64,000 nucleotides of DNA, taken from assembly GCF_014637725.1 (NCBI RefSeq), contig NZ_BMFC01000004.1, positions 186,001-250,000 on the forward strand, in the 5' to 3' direction. Below are positions 25,973 to 37,110 of this stretch, in pieces; position 1 is the stretch's first letter; every line of letters starts with the position of its first letter. The position numbers and the translations under genes were made by a program. The notes under the pieces are model-generated. The model was given only the letters and a program-made list of their open reading frames with translations. It was not told where the DNA came from and searched no databases. Source of the DNA: Marivita lacus (GTDB taxonomy: Bacteria; Pseudomonadota; Alphaproteobacteria; Rhodobacterales; Rhodobacteraceae).

Positions 25973-26940
25973 TGCGGATCGTGGAGATCACGACCTTTAT
26001 CGCCCTCTCCGGCGCTCTGCATGCCGCGACGCTCTACGTTGCCCCTGTGCCCGGAGGCTCGTCCAGCGGTGGCGCAGGGGGAACGGCAGATGTCACGCTA
26101 CAGGCGGCAACACCCACACTCGCCGCGATGGTGCAGAAGTGGGACCGCCCACCCGAAATCAGCGAGGCGCCCGCGCTGGCGGCGCCCGAGATGACACCCC
26201 CCCCCGAGCGTCCGACGCAGGATGCGCCTGTGGCCGAGCGCCCGGAGACGACTGCCCTTGCCACGCCCAGCCCCGCACCGGACCTGCCCCAGGCCGAAAC
26301 CCGTCTGCCCGCGCCCCCCGTGCCCTTGGCCCAGACCACACCCGGCGTGCTGCCTCTGCTGGACATGCCCGCGGTAGACGCGCCCGATCTGCCTTCCGAG
26401 CAAACCGCCCAGCGCCCGGAACCGCCGCAGCAACCAAGAGAGACCGACACCGCGCCCTCAGCGCCGCAAGTGGATACGACGCCCGCCGCACAGCGCACGG
26501 CCCCCACTGCGTCGCTGCGTCCGGAGCCACGCCCCGAACGTCCTGAACCCGCGCAAACCCGGCCGCAGCCGGCACAAACCGCCAAGGGCGCGGGACCGCA
26601 GCAAACGGCCAGCCCGAAACCAGCCCCCAAGGCGCAAGCGCCACGAGGACCGTCACAGGCACAACTCGCGCGGCTGGAGCAGCAATGGGGCGCGGGCATC
26701 ACCTCGGCCCTGCGCCGCGCGCACCGACCGCCGCGCGGGGCGCAGGGGTCGGTCACGCTGGTGATTGCGATTGCGCCCTCGGGTCAGGTCGCGGCTGTGT
26801 CGGTGGCGGCGTCCTCGGGCAACGACAGGCTGGATCAATCCGCACTGGCCACCGTGAAACGCGCCCGGTTTCCACGCGCACCCGACGGGCTGACGCAAGC
26901 CAGCTACCGGTTCAGCCAGCGGTTGACCGTCGCGCGGTGA
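25972..26940 (+). CDS. tonB: TonB-family energy transducer
   Basis: A 322-residue protein: N-terminal hydrophobic anchor (about residues 6-24), a long Pro/Ala/Gln-rich periplasm-spanning linker (about 55-225), and a C-terminal TonB domain (RRAHRPPRGAQGSVTLVIAIAPSGQVAAVSVAASSGNDRLDQSALATVKRARFP, about 245-300). It is the last gene of the riboswitch operon. No TonB-dependent receptor gene (btuB) lies in the window, so the receptor must be encoded elsewhere. Confidence 0.9.
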   Translation: MRIVEITTFIALSGALHAATLYVAPVPGGSSSGGAGGTADVTLQAATPTLAAMVQKWDRPPEISEAPALAAPEMTPPPERPTQDAPVAERPETTALATPSPAPDLPQAETRLPAPPVPLAQTTPGVLPLLDMPAVDAPDLPSEQTAQRPEPPQQPRETDTAPSAPQVDTTPAAQRTAPTASLRPEPRPERPEPAQTRPQPAQTAKGAGPQQTASPKPAPKAQAPRGPSQAQLARLEQQWGAGITSALRRAHRPPRGAQGSVTLVIAIAPSGQVAAVSVAASSGNDRLDQSALATVKRARFPRAPDGLTQASYRFSQRLTVAR

Positions 26941-26961
26941 CGCTCGGTTGACCCAGCGTCT

Positions 26962-26979
26962 CGATGCGTCGACGCATCG
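26962..26979. terminator. Palindrome between convergent tonB and mrp
   Basis: A perfect 18-base palindrome, CGATGCGTCGACGCATCG, sits 21 bases after the tonB stop and 10 bases from the mrp stop. It could act as a bidirectional transcription barrier; there is no T-run. The same CGATGCG half-site recurs in the hairpin at 54311-54330. Confidence 0.55.
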
Positions 26980-26988
26980 TCGCCCGGC

Positions 26989-28056
26989 TCAGGCCATGCC
27001 ACCTTCGATCAAACGAGAAGCCAGCACCGCGTAGGCATCCGCCATCGGCCCGTCGCCCGCCGCGATCGGCACGCCGCCATCGCCGGCCAGCCGGGTATCC
27101 AGATCCAGCGGCAATTGCGCCAGCAGCGGAATGCCCCGCGCCTCGGCCTCGGCCACGGTGCCGCCCGACCCGAAGATATGGCTTTGCCCGCCGCAATGCG
27201 GACAGGTGAACACGGCCATGTTCTCGATCAGCCCCAGCACCGGGGTCTTGAGCGTGTCGAACATGTCGAGCGCCTTGCGCGCATCCAACAGCGCCACATC
27301 CTGCGGCGTGGACACGACAATGGCCCCCGACACCTGCGCCTTTTGACAGAGCGTCATCGCCACGTCGCCGGTCCCCGGTGGCAGATCAACGATCAGCACG
27401 TCCAGATCGCCCCAGGCCACCTGCCCCAGCATCTGCTGCAACGCGCCCATCAGCATCGGCCCGCGCCAGACCACGGCCTTGTCCTCGGGCAGCATCAACC
27501 CGATGGACATGAGCGTGACACCATGCGCGGTCAGCGGAAGGATCGTCTGGCCATCCGGACTTTCGGGTTTTTGCGAAACGCCCATCATGCGCGGCTGGCT
27601 CGGGCCGTGGATATCGCCATCCAGCAAGCCGACCCGCCGACCGGCCCGCGCGAGCGCCACGGCAAGGTTCGAGGACACGGTGGATTTGCCGACGCCGCCC
27701 TTGCCCGACCCGATCGCGAGGATGCGCGCCACCCCCGGCGGCTTGAGCGATCCGGCCTGCGGCTTCGGGTGACCGCCGATCTTCAAGCCCTTCGGCGGTG
27801 CCGCCGCCGGACCATGCGCGGTCAGCGCCGCCGACGCCTGCGTCACGCCGGGCAAGTCGGCCACAACGGCCTCAGCGGCCTTGCGCACAGGCTCCATCAG
27901 CCGCGCGATCTCGGGCGACGGGGCCTCGATGACAAAGCGCACCACCGACCCATCCACCTGAATCGCCCGCACGAGATCGGCCGAAATCAGGTCTTTGCCA
28001 TCGGGAATCGCCACGCGGGACAAGGCTTCGCGAATCAGTTCCGGGGTGACGGACAT
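26989..28056 (-). CDS. mrp: Iron-sulfur cluster carrier protein Mrp/ApbC (P-loop NTPase)
   Basis: A 355-residue Mrp/NBP35-family ATPase. An N-terminal DUF59-like domain (about 1-75: VTPELIREALSRVAIPDGK) precedes the deviant Walker A AIGSGKGGVGKSTVSSNLA, then DLDVLIVDLPPGTGD and the cluster-binding CPHCGG. It is thought to assemble and transfer Fe-S clusters. ATG 28056 matches the family start. It stands alone, convergent with tonB. Confidence 0.94.
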   Translation of the reverse strand: MSVTPELIREALSRVAIPDGKDLISADLVRAIQVDGSVVRFVIEAPSPEIARLMEPVRKAAEAVVADLPGVTQASAALTAHGPAAAPPKGLKIGGHPKPQAGSLKPPGVARILAIGSGKGGVGKSTVSSNLAVALARAGRRVGLLDGDIHGPSQPRMMGVSQKPESPDGQTILPLTAHGVTLMSIGLMLPEDKAVVWRGPMLMGALQQMLGQVAWGDLDVLIVDLPPGTGDVAMTLCQKAQVSGAIVVSTPQDVALLDARKALDMFDTLKTPVLGLIENMAVFTCPHCGGQSHIFGSGGTVAEAEARGIPLLAQLPLDLDTRLAGDGGVPIAAGDGPMADAYAVLASRLIEGGMA

Positions 28057-28159
28057 GCCCAACCTTTCATCTTTGTGACCCACAGATGACAGCCACGCCG
28101 CGATGCTTCAACCGCCTGCCCGGGAATCGGGCCTGTTAGCGCAAAACGCACAAATTTGA

Positions 28160-28188
28160 ACCAATTGGTCTATGCAATTGCTGCATAG
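28160..28188. promoter_or_regulatory. Adjacent palindromes upstream of the DUF1127 gene
   Basis: ACCAATTGGT (28160-28169) abuts CTATGCA-ATTGC-TGCATAG (28170-28188, perfect 7-base arms). They lie about 95-120 bases before the DUF1127 start and are candidate operators. In Rhodobacter sphaeroides the equivalent locus is under RpoHI/RpoHII; I could not identify a convincing heat-shock-sigma promoter here. Confidence 0.45.
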
Positions 28189-28282
28189 CAGCGTTGAGGC
28201 AATTAACCATTGTGCATGCGCAGCATTTGCCTATCTTTGTATCAACCGAACGGAAACAAACAAAAGCGAACAGAGCAGACAG

Positions 28283-28501
28283 ATGGCATACGAAACAAAC
28301 AGCCTCGGCGCGGTCAGCACCGGCATCATGGATCGGGTCAACACACTGATCGCAGGATATCGGGTCAAAGCCGCCCGCCGCAAGATTTACCGTGACACGG
28401 TGCGCGAACTCAGCGCGCTGTCACACCGCGAACTGTGCGACTTGGGATTGAACGAATCCGAGATCAAGCGCGTTGCGTACCAAGCAGCTTACGAAAGCTG
28501 A
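28283..28501 (+). CDS. DUF1127 small protein (CcaF1-like), host gene of the sRNA array
   Basis: A 72-residue protein whose C-terminal 40 residues (RKIYRDTVRELSALSHRELCDLGLNESEIKRVAYQAAY) are the DUF1127 arginine-rich motif. In R. sphaeroides the DUF1127 protein CcaF1 is encoded just upstream of, and co-transcribed with, the CcsR1-4 small RNAs and is an RNA-binding protein affecting their maturation. The same arrangement is seen here, so I infer a CcaF1-like role. ATG 28283 is chosen over the longer reading because the residues before it are unlike the family. Confidence 0.88.
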   Translation: MAYETNSLGAVSTGIMDRVNTLIAGYRVKAARRKIYRDTVRELSALSHRELCDLGLNESEIKRVAYQAAYES

Positions 28502-28547
28502 CGAAATTCGGTGAGCATGGCCTTCGGGCCCCTCACCACACGGTCTC

Positions 28548-28619
28548 GGCATCCTCTCCTCCTCCCTGGATGTCGTGAACTTGACGGTGGCACCTCTCCT
28601 CCTCCCTGGTGTCACCGTC
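28548..28619 (+). ncRNA. CcsR/cuckoo-type small RNA, copy 1
   Basis: Two consecutive hairpins, each with the loop TCTCCTCCTCCCT that contains the CCUCCUCCC anti-Shine-Dalgarno motif: 28548-28574 (GGCATCC / GGATGTC) and 28583-28619 (GACGGTGGCACC / GGTGTCACCGTC, one G-U pair). This is the structure described for alphaproteobacterial CcsR (cuckoo) sRNAs. Ends are those of the hairpins; the mature RNA may extend a few bases. Confidence 0.85.
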
Positions 28620-28651
28620 ACACTTATTCGGGCTTCGGCCCACACGAGCTC

Positions 28652-28723
28652 GGCATCCTCTCCTCCTCCCTGGATGTCGTGAACTTGACGGTGGCACCTC
28701 TCCTCCTCCCTGGTGTCACCGTC
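28652..28723 (+). ncRNA. CcsR/cuckoo-type small RNA, copy 2
   Basis: An almost exact repeat of copy 1 displaced by 104 bases: hairpins 28652-28678 and 28687-28723 with the same CTCCTCCTCCC loops. The linker to copy 1 includes GGGCTTCGGCCC, a C(UUCG)G tetraloop hairpin that may help separate or process the units; before copy 3 the tetraloop is TTTG instead. Confidence 0.85.
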
Positions 28724-28755
28724 ACACTTATTCGGGCTTTGGCCCACACGAGATC

Positions 28756-28830
28756 GGCGCCCTCTCCTCCTCCCTGGGTGCCGTGAACTGGAACGGTGGT
28801 GCCTCTCCTCCCTTGGCACCACCGTTTTTT
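28756..28830 (+). ncRNA. CcsR/cuckoo-type small RNA, copy 3, ending in a rho-independent terminator
   Basis: First hairpin GGCGCCC (28756-28762) / GGGTGCC (28776-28782) with the CTCCTCCTCCC loop. Second hairpin AACGGTGGTGCC (28792-28803) / GGCACCACCGTT (28815-28826), with a shorter loop still containing CTCCTCCC, followed by T residues. The second stem is perfect here while those of copies 1-2 carry a wobble, so the last unit doubles as the terminator of the DUF1127-sRNA transcript. Copy 3 differs from the other two in the stems but keeps the loops. Confidence 0.85.
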
Positions 28831-28976
28831 GTTTTTTGGAGGTCCGCGCAGCTCTTGACCCGTGGCTCCACATTTTCCCGCATTGTTTGGTTTTCCTTTG
28901 CCCCCCCTTTCGCTAGATGAGGCGCAACGGAACATCTGCGGCCCGAGAGGGCGGCACAGAAGCGGGAATTGACCCC

Positions 28977-31913
<2,937 letters not shown>

Positions 31914-32273
31914 TCGGCACAGGGTCGGACGGGCTGACCCCTGCCCGGCCCACGACGAACGCCCGGTCGGGCCGAAACCCGCCGGGAGCATTCTGTCATT
32001 CGGGATGCGTGTGATCCCTGATCACGTGGAAAGCGGCGCCGCCCCGAAGGTCTGACATCTGCTTTTCGCTGTCGGACCTTGGCCCGAACCCTGTGACCTC
32101 GCAAAAGGCCCTGTTGACCGGTCTTTCACGGGTGTCCCCTGGTGGGGCGTGAAAGCAAACGTCATGTGGTGTCGCGGTGTGGGAGTGACCCTCTCCGCTC
32201 GATGCGCGTCGTGCGGAGGGTTTTGACGGTGGGGCGTTAAGACTTCGTCAAGGCACCGCGCGGGCTTGGCACG
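31914..32273 (+). other. Structured intergenic region after valS; possible 3'-UTR or small RNA
   Basis: No ORF is convincing. Three hairpins occur on the plus strand: 32047-32080 (AAGGTCTGAC / GTCGGACCTT, 10 bp with one wobble), 32123-32155 (CTTTCACG / CGTGAAAG enclosing CCCC-TGGT-GGGG), and 32189-32224 (ACCCTC-T-CCGC / GCGGAGGGT then TTTT), the last resembling a rho-independent terminator for valS. I could not match the first two to a known RNA family. Confidence 0.6.
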
Positions 32274-33866
32274 CTATCCGGCCAGCGCGCGGGTCATGCG
32301 GATCAGCGTCGGGCCCTTGGCGGTGAGGGCGTCGATCACCGCCTGTTGCAGCGCCTTGAGGCTGTTCGGCTCGACCGCACCCGCCCCGTAGGCCTTTGCC
32401 AGAGCAAGGAAATCCGGGTTCCGCGCCACCACGGCATTGGGCGCGATCTGGTTACGCACCATGCTGTCCTCGATTTCGCCCAGCTTGCCATTGTCCCAGA
32501 CAAGGATCGGCAGCGGCAGGCCCAGTTCGACCGCCGTGCCCAGTTCCTGGATGGTGTATTGCAGCCCGTAATCCCCCGCGATGGCCAGCGTCGGCTTGCC
32601 CTGTCGCGCCACGGCCCCGCCGATGGCGGCAGGCAACGCATAGCCCAGCGTGCCAAAGCCGTAGGGATGGTGCCAATGACCGGGGCGCGGCATGTCCCAG
32701 ACCTCTTTCGCGCCGTAGGCAAACTGCGTCATGTCGGAATAGATCATCGTGTCGTCGGGCAGCACGGCGCGCAGCGCGTCGCAGACCGGCACGATGCCGG
32801 GGCGTTCGATCTCCACCTCGGCGCGCCACGCAGCGCGCTTGCGTGCCACTGCGGCCGCGTCCCATTTCGGCGGCTGGTCCCCGGTGCGGGCGGGAATGGC
32901 GATGGTCATGGCGCGCAGGATCGCGCCCGCATCCCCGAGGATCGCGCGGTCCTGTGGTCCCATGCCGCTGAAATTTTCAGGGTCGATGTCCACCCGGATC
33001 ATCGGCGCGTCATGGCCGAGCCTTGGTCGCCAGAGATCGACCTCGGACAGCGTGGTTCCCACGGCGATCACAAGATCGGCCTGTGCCGCGATCTCGGCGC
33101 TGTCGGGACGGGCCAGATAGCTGCCGAAAAAGAGCGGCTGATCTGCGGGCACAATCCCGCGCGCCGCATAGGTCACGAACGAGGCCGCACCGGTCTGGCG
33201 CAGCAGGTCGGGCACCGCTTCCGCAGCCGAGACCGCGCCACCGCCAAACACGAAAAGCGGTTTTTCGGCAGCCAGCACGGCGGCGACCAGATCGTAGACC
33301 TCCGCATGGGACGCAGCCGGCAGAGCGGGGCGCACGGGACGCGGCGGCGCGGGATCGGCCTGCGCACCCAGAGTGGCGATCGGCACCTGCAGATGACAGG
33401 GGCGCGCACGGGCACTGGCGAACAGATCGAACGCCCGGTCGATCAGGGTATAGGCGGCGGAGGCAGTTCGCGCCTCTTCGGACCATGCACAGACCGTTTC
33501 CGCCGCCGCACGCTGGTCGCGCATCTGATGCAATTGTCCGCGCCGGGCGGCTGTTTCGTCAAGGCAGGACGAGATCGCCAGAATCGGCACCGAGTCGGAA
33601 TAAGCCTGCCCCAGCGGCGTCAGGATGTTGGTCAGCCCCGGCCCGGTGATGACATAGGCCACGCCGGGTTTGCCCGAGGCGCGGGCGTAACCGTCAGCCA
33701 TGAAGCCCGCGCCCTGTTCGTGGCGGGCCAGCACATGGGTGATCCCGGCCTGATCTATGCCGCGATAAAGCTCGATATTGTGGACACCGGGGATGCCGAA
33801 GATCGTGTCGACGCCACGATCACTGAGCATGTTCGAAATCTGCGCGCCAAAGGGCTGTCGGGACAT
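32274..33866 (-). CDS. Thiamine-diphosphate-dependent decarboxylase, possibly 5-guanidino-2-oxopentanoate decarboxylase-like
   Basis: A 530-residue ThDP enzyme of the acetolactate synthase/benzoylformate decarboxylase superfamily. The N-terminal PYR domain has FGIPGVHNIELYRG and LARHEQGAGFMADGYARASG (catalytic Glu region), and the C-terminal PP domain has the cofactor motif AIAGDYGLQYTIQELGTAVELGLPLPILVWDNGK (GDX... with Asn-Gly). The substrate is not fixed by sequence; close relatives in Rhodobacteraceae are often called 5-guanidino-2-oxopentanoate decarboxylase (arginine transaminase pathway), which I adopt tentatively. It overlaps trkH by one base (TGATG). Confidence 0.75.
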   Translation of the reverse strand: MSRQPFGAQISNMLSDRGVDTIFGIPGVHNIELYRGIDQAGITHVLARHEQGAGFMADGYARASGKPGVAYVITGPGLTNILTPLGQAYSDSVPILAISSCLDETAARRGQLHQMRDQRAAAETVCAWSEEARTASAAYTLIDRAFDLFASARARPCHLQVPIATLGAQADPAPPRPVRPALPAASHAEVYDLVAAVLAAEKPLFVFGGGAVSAAEAVPDLLRQTGAASFVTYAARGIVPADQPLFFGSYLARPDSAEIAAQADLVIAVGTTLSEVDLWRPRLGHDAPMIRVDIDPENFSGMGPQDRAILGDAGAILRAMTIAIPARTGDQPPKWDAAAVARKRAAWRAEVEIERPGIVPVCDALRAVLPDDTMIYSDMTQFAYGAKEVWDMPRPGHWHHPYGFGTLGYALPAAIGGAVARQGKPTLAIAGDYGLQYTIQELGTAVELGLPLPILVWDNGKLGEIEDSMVRNQIAPNAVVARNPDFLALAKAYGAGAVEPNSLKALQQAVIDALTAKGPTLIRMTRALAG

Positions 33867-35314
33867 CAGGCTCTCCAGAAGGTGGGAAGGAAGAGGACGA
33901 TCACGGCCACCAGCTCCAACCGGCCCATCAGCATGGCAAAGGACAGGATCCATTTCGCCGTGTCCGAGAAGTTTTCGAGCGATCCCGAGGGCGTGATCAT
34001 CGTGCCGAAGGCGGGGCCGATATTGAACACCGATGTCCATGCGGCTGTCAGCGATTCGAGAAACGGCAGACCGGTGAAGGACAGCAGGATCGCCACGGCG
34101 GTGACGGTGACCGCAAAAAGCGTGAACATCGAGATCACCGAGGCCATGACCTCGTAGGGCACGACACGCCCGTCGATCCGGACGGTCACGACCCGGTGCG
34201 GATAGGCGATGCGCTTGAGCTGTGATGTCAGCGCGGCAAAGAACACCTGGTAGCGGAACACCTTGATCGAACAGCCGGTCGACCCGGTGCAGCCGCCAAT
34301 CGCCCCGACGAAGAGAAGCACGGTAAAGGCCATGCCGCCCCACAATGTCACATCCGCACTGCCGTAGCCGGTGCCGGTAAAGAACGACACCGTGTTGAAG
34401 GCGATCGACCGCAGCGTCGCCAGATCGTAGCGCGCATTCACCAGCCATTGCGACAGGCTGACCGCCGCCACCGCCAGCGTCAGCAGGAGCAGATAGGTGC
34501 GGATCTGGCTGTCGCGGTAGATCGGCTGCACCTGCCCCCGACTGAGTTGGAACAGGCGGATGAAAGGCAGGCTGGCAAGGACCATGAACAGCACCCCTGC
34601 CCATTCCGCCGAGCCCACGAACTTGGCGAACGACATGTCCGAGGTTGAAAACCCGCCTGTGGACACCGTTGTCAGCGCATGCACAGTCGCATCGAACACG
34701 TCCATGCCCAGCACGAAATAAGTCAGCGCGCAGATCATTGTCAGAAGGATGTAGATCTCGAACAGCCCGCGCGAAATATCCAGCGCGCGGGGCAGAACCT
34801 TGCCCAGCGTGTCGAACCCTTCGGATTTGAAGAACTGCATCCCGCCCACGCGCATCACGGGCAGAAACAGCATGGCGACGATCACGATCCCCAAACCACC
34901 CAGCCATTGCAGGATGCCGCGCCACAACAGGATGCCCTTGGGCAGCTCATCAAGCCCCGAAATGACGGTCGATCCGGTGGTCGTCATCCCCGACATCGCC
35001 TCGAAATAGGCATCGACAAGGCGCAGGTCGGTGACCCCGATCATCATCGGCATCGCACCGAACATCGGCAGGACAGCCCAGACCCCGGTGGTCAGCAGGA
35101 AGACCTGCTGCAAGGACAGGTCACGCCGCACCCCATTGGCCGAGGCCAGCGCGATCAGCCCGCCGGAAAACATTGTCAGAACAGAGCTTTGCAGGAACAC
35201 GTGCCATTCGCCGCGACCTTCGGCCAGATCGACCAGCATCGGCAAAAGCATCGTCGCCCCGAGAACAGCGACCAGAAGGCCGATCACATAGGATACGGGA
35301 CGGATGTCGAACAT
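33866..35314 (-). CDS. trkH: Trk-type potassium uptake protein TrkH
   Basis: A 482-residue polytopic membrane protein. TrkH/KtrB selectivity-filter-type segments are visible: AMSGMTTTGSTV, ALTTVSTGGFSTSDMSF, NTVSFFTGTGYGSADV and FNIGPAFGTM, each with the filter Gly. It forms the K+ pore with the NAD-binding regulator TrkA, not seen here. It starts 33 bases downstream of a small DUF1127-like gene and overlaps the ThDP-enzyme gene, suggesting a three-gene transcript. Confidence 0.93.
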   Translation of the reverse strand: MFDIRPVSYVIGLLVAVLGATMLLPMLVDLAEGRGEWHVFLQSSVLTMFSGGLIALASANGVRRDLSLQQVFLLTTGVWAVLPMFGAMPMMIGVTDLRLVDAYFEAMSGMTTTGSTVISGLDELPKGILLWRGILQWLGGLGIVIVAMLFLPVMRVGGMQFFKSEGFDTLGKVLPRALDISRGLFEIYILLTMICALTYFVLGMDVFDATVHALTTVSTGGFSTSDMSFAKFVGSAEWAGVLFMVLASLPFIRLFQLSRGQVQPIYRDSQIRTYLLLLTLAVAAVSLSQWLVNARYDLATLRSIAFNTVSFFTGTGYGSADVTLWGGMAFTVLLFVGAIGGCTGSTGCSIKVFRYQVFFAALTSQLKRIAYPHRVVTVRIDGRVVPYEVMASVISMFTLFAVTVTAVAILLSFTGLPFLESLTAAWTSVFNIGPAFGTMITPSGSLENFSDTAKWILSFAMLMGRLELVAVIVLFLPTFWRA

Positions 35315-35347
35315 GGCGCAAAGCGTTGAACCCGGATCGTAGGGGTG

Positions 35348-35605
35348 TCAAGCGCCAGACCACCGCTTTGGCGGTGCCGTGTCGGCAAAACAATCCTCGA
35401 AGACGAAAGGCAGGATGTCCTCGCGCGTCAGGCCGCATCGCGCCAAATCCGCATCGCTCATCGCGTCAAGCCGCAGGATGCTGCCAAGGCGCGGGCGGAT
35501 ATAGGCAGCGGCGTTGAAGCCCTGCCCCCGTTCGGCAAAGTAAAGATCGATCCGGTTGCGCAATCCGGGCGTGACAAACTGCACGTGCAGCGGGTCTATC
35601 GACAT
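35348..35605 (-). CDS. Small DUF1127-like protein
   Basis: An 85-residue protein whose second half (GSILRLDAMSDADLARCGLTREDILPFVFEDCF) resembles the DUF1127 helix pair but with an acidic rather than basic end. The start MSIDPLHVQFVTPGL at 35605 is the first ATG that excludes an unrelated-looking extension. It directly precedes trkH on the same strand. Function unknown; a small RNA-binding or regulatory role is only a guess. Confidence 0.65.
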   Translation of the reverse strand: MSIDPLHVQFVTPGLRNRIDLYFAERGQGFNAAAYIRPRLGSILRLDAMSDADLARCGLTREDILPFVFEDCFADTAPPKRWSGA

Positions 35606-35829
35606 TGGAAACCTCGTTGCGGTTGGCGGTTTCCTCCCGATGCTCAGTCTAGGACGCGCTGCGAGCCGATGCGTGACGAAGCGGCGGCGCCGGGCGATTC
35701 CCGGCCGGCCTGTGGGATTGTAACGACACCTTGCCCGGCATGTGGTGGCCCCCTGCCCGATGAAGCGGCACAGCGGCGAGGATTTCATCACATCGCAGAG
35801 TCCGCCGCCTTGTCCGCACGCAACACAGA

Positions 35830-35855
35830 AAAACGGCGACCGAAGCCGCCGTTTT
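35830..35855 (-). terminator. Rho-independent terminator downstream of folE2
   Basis: Arms AAAACGGCG (35830-35838) and CGCCGTTTT (35847-35855) are exact reverse complements around an 8-base centre, giving A and T runs on both sides. It lies 26 bases past the folE2 stop and could work in both directions. Confidence 0.75.
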
Positions 35856-35881
35856 GCACACGCAGGTTTCAGACCGGCACA

Positions 35882-36979
35882 TCAGCCAACATGGAACAGC
35901 GTCGAGAAGAGCTTGGGATCAAGGCTCTGAGCCGCGAAGAGATCACCCTCGGTCAGCACCGACACGGCGTCGTGGCTGTGCAGGCTTTCCTGGTGGCTGG
36001 CCAGAACGCGGTAATCGCCGATCCGTGCGTCTGCCTGCAACTGCTCGGCGAAAAGTCGCGCCGCGTCTTCGACGAAGATCGGATTGGCGGCGTTCAGTTC
36101 GGCAAAGGCCTGTTCATCCTCGCGCTTGACCATGACCTGCGTCTCGGTCGGCACGGCGCGGCGGCACATGTCGATCAGGTCTTCGAACCACAGGCACTTG
36201 CCCTCGTTCAGTTCGACCGAGATCCGCGCAACCGAACGCTGCGAATGCGGTGTGGCCAATTGGCCCCTCTCGCGGCGCGCGTGTTCCGACAGTTCCAGCG
36301 AACAGGGGCAGGTCGAACTGTAGACGTAATCCAGATGCATGATCTTGCGGCGCACACCCGCGATTTCGACCAGTTCGAGGGCGATGTCGTAATACTGGTA
36401 GCCCGACAGGCCCGAGCGCAAGCTCGACACCTTCATCGGGAAGGACAGGCGCATGTTGATGCGCGCGTCAAAGGATTCGAGGTCAGATTTGTAATCGTCC
36501 AACGCCGCTTCGATCACGTTGAAGCTGAAGGTCTTTTCGGCATGCACATAGAAGGACCGCATGATGCGGCTCATGTTGATGCCCTTCTTGTCGGCATCGA
36601 GGCTGACCGTGCCGGTCACGCTGGTTTCCAGCGTCAGATCGCCATTGTCGCGCGTGTGATAGCTGATCGGCAGGCGGAAATTGGAAATGCCAACATGCTG
36701 GATGCCACGATTGGCGCCCCGGATCAGGGCAGACGGGCCGTTCTGCAGATCAGGCAGCGTATCCTTGTAAGCCGCATCGACAGCAAACCCATCGGGATAG
36801 GCGCGCGACAGGACCGGGTAGCTGTCCGAATCCCCGTCAACCAGACGCCGCAGGACCGGATCGACCATGTCGATCTCGGCGTCATGCGATTTTCCGGCCC
36901 ATTGGCGCAACAGCGCAAGCGCTGCCTCTGCTTCGGAACGGCTCGGTTTGCGGTCGATCTCAGGTGTATGGATGTTCAT
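35882..36979 (-). CDS. folE2: GTP cyclohydrolase FolE2 (type IB)
   Basis: A 365-residue type IB GTP cyclohydrolase, which opens GTP to 7,8-dihydroneopterin triphosphate for folate (and queuosine-type) synthesis. Visible blocks: ISNFRLPISYHT, SLDADKKGINMSRIMRSFY, FPMKVSSLRSGLSGYQYYD and YVYSSTCPCSLELSEHARR with the active-site Cys. FolE2 enzymes are not strictly zinc-dependent and often replace FolE under zinc limitation. ATG 36979 has GAGGGGGCC upstream. No clear Zur box was found. Confidence 0.94.
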   Translation of the reverse strand: MNIHTPEIDRKPSRSEAEAALALLRQWAGKSHDAEIDMVDPVLRRLVDGDSDSYPVLSRAYPDGFAVDAAYKDTLPDLQNGPSALIRGANRGIQHVGISNFRLPISYHTRDNGDLTLETSVTGTVSLDADKKGINMSRIMRSFYVHAEKTFSFNVIEAALDDYKSDLESFDARINMRLSFPMKVSSLRSGLSGYQYYDIALELVEIAGVRRKIMHLDYVYSSTCPCSLELSEHARRERGQLATPHSQRSVARISVELNEGKCLWFEDLIDMCRRAVPTETQVMVKREDEQAFAELNAANPIFVEDAARLFAEQLQADARIGDYRVLASHQESLHSHDAVSVLTEGDLFAAQSLDPKLFSTLFHVG

Positions 36980-37110
36980 ACTCAGGCCCCCTCGCCCGTA
37001 GGACATGCCCTGAAGATAGGCACCCGTCCGATCATTTCCATCTACCCTGTATACGGCAGCCCCCCACAATCGGACCACTCTTGCGGGGAAATTTCTCGGT
37101 CATTTCACAC

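Noticed and set aside
28550-28760. 104-base direct repeats considered as a CRISPR-like array
   Set aside because: The whole unit is conserved with no variable spacers, no cas genes are near, and the units fold as CcsR-type sRNAs.
32040-32230. The region after valS as 6S RNA, tmRNA or SRP RNA
   Set aside because: It lacks the GGAAGCAGCC core of SRP RNA and a plausible tmRNA tag frame, and I could not pair its ends into the long rod expected of 6S RNA.
33867-34925. N-terminal extension of the ThDP enzyme frame over trkH
   Set aside because: The extra residues are an out-of-frame reading of trkH. The enzyme's own start at 33866 matches the family N-terminus.
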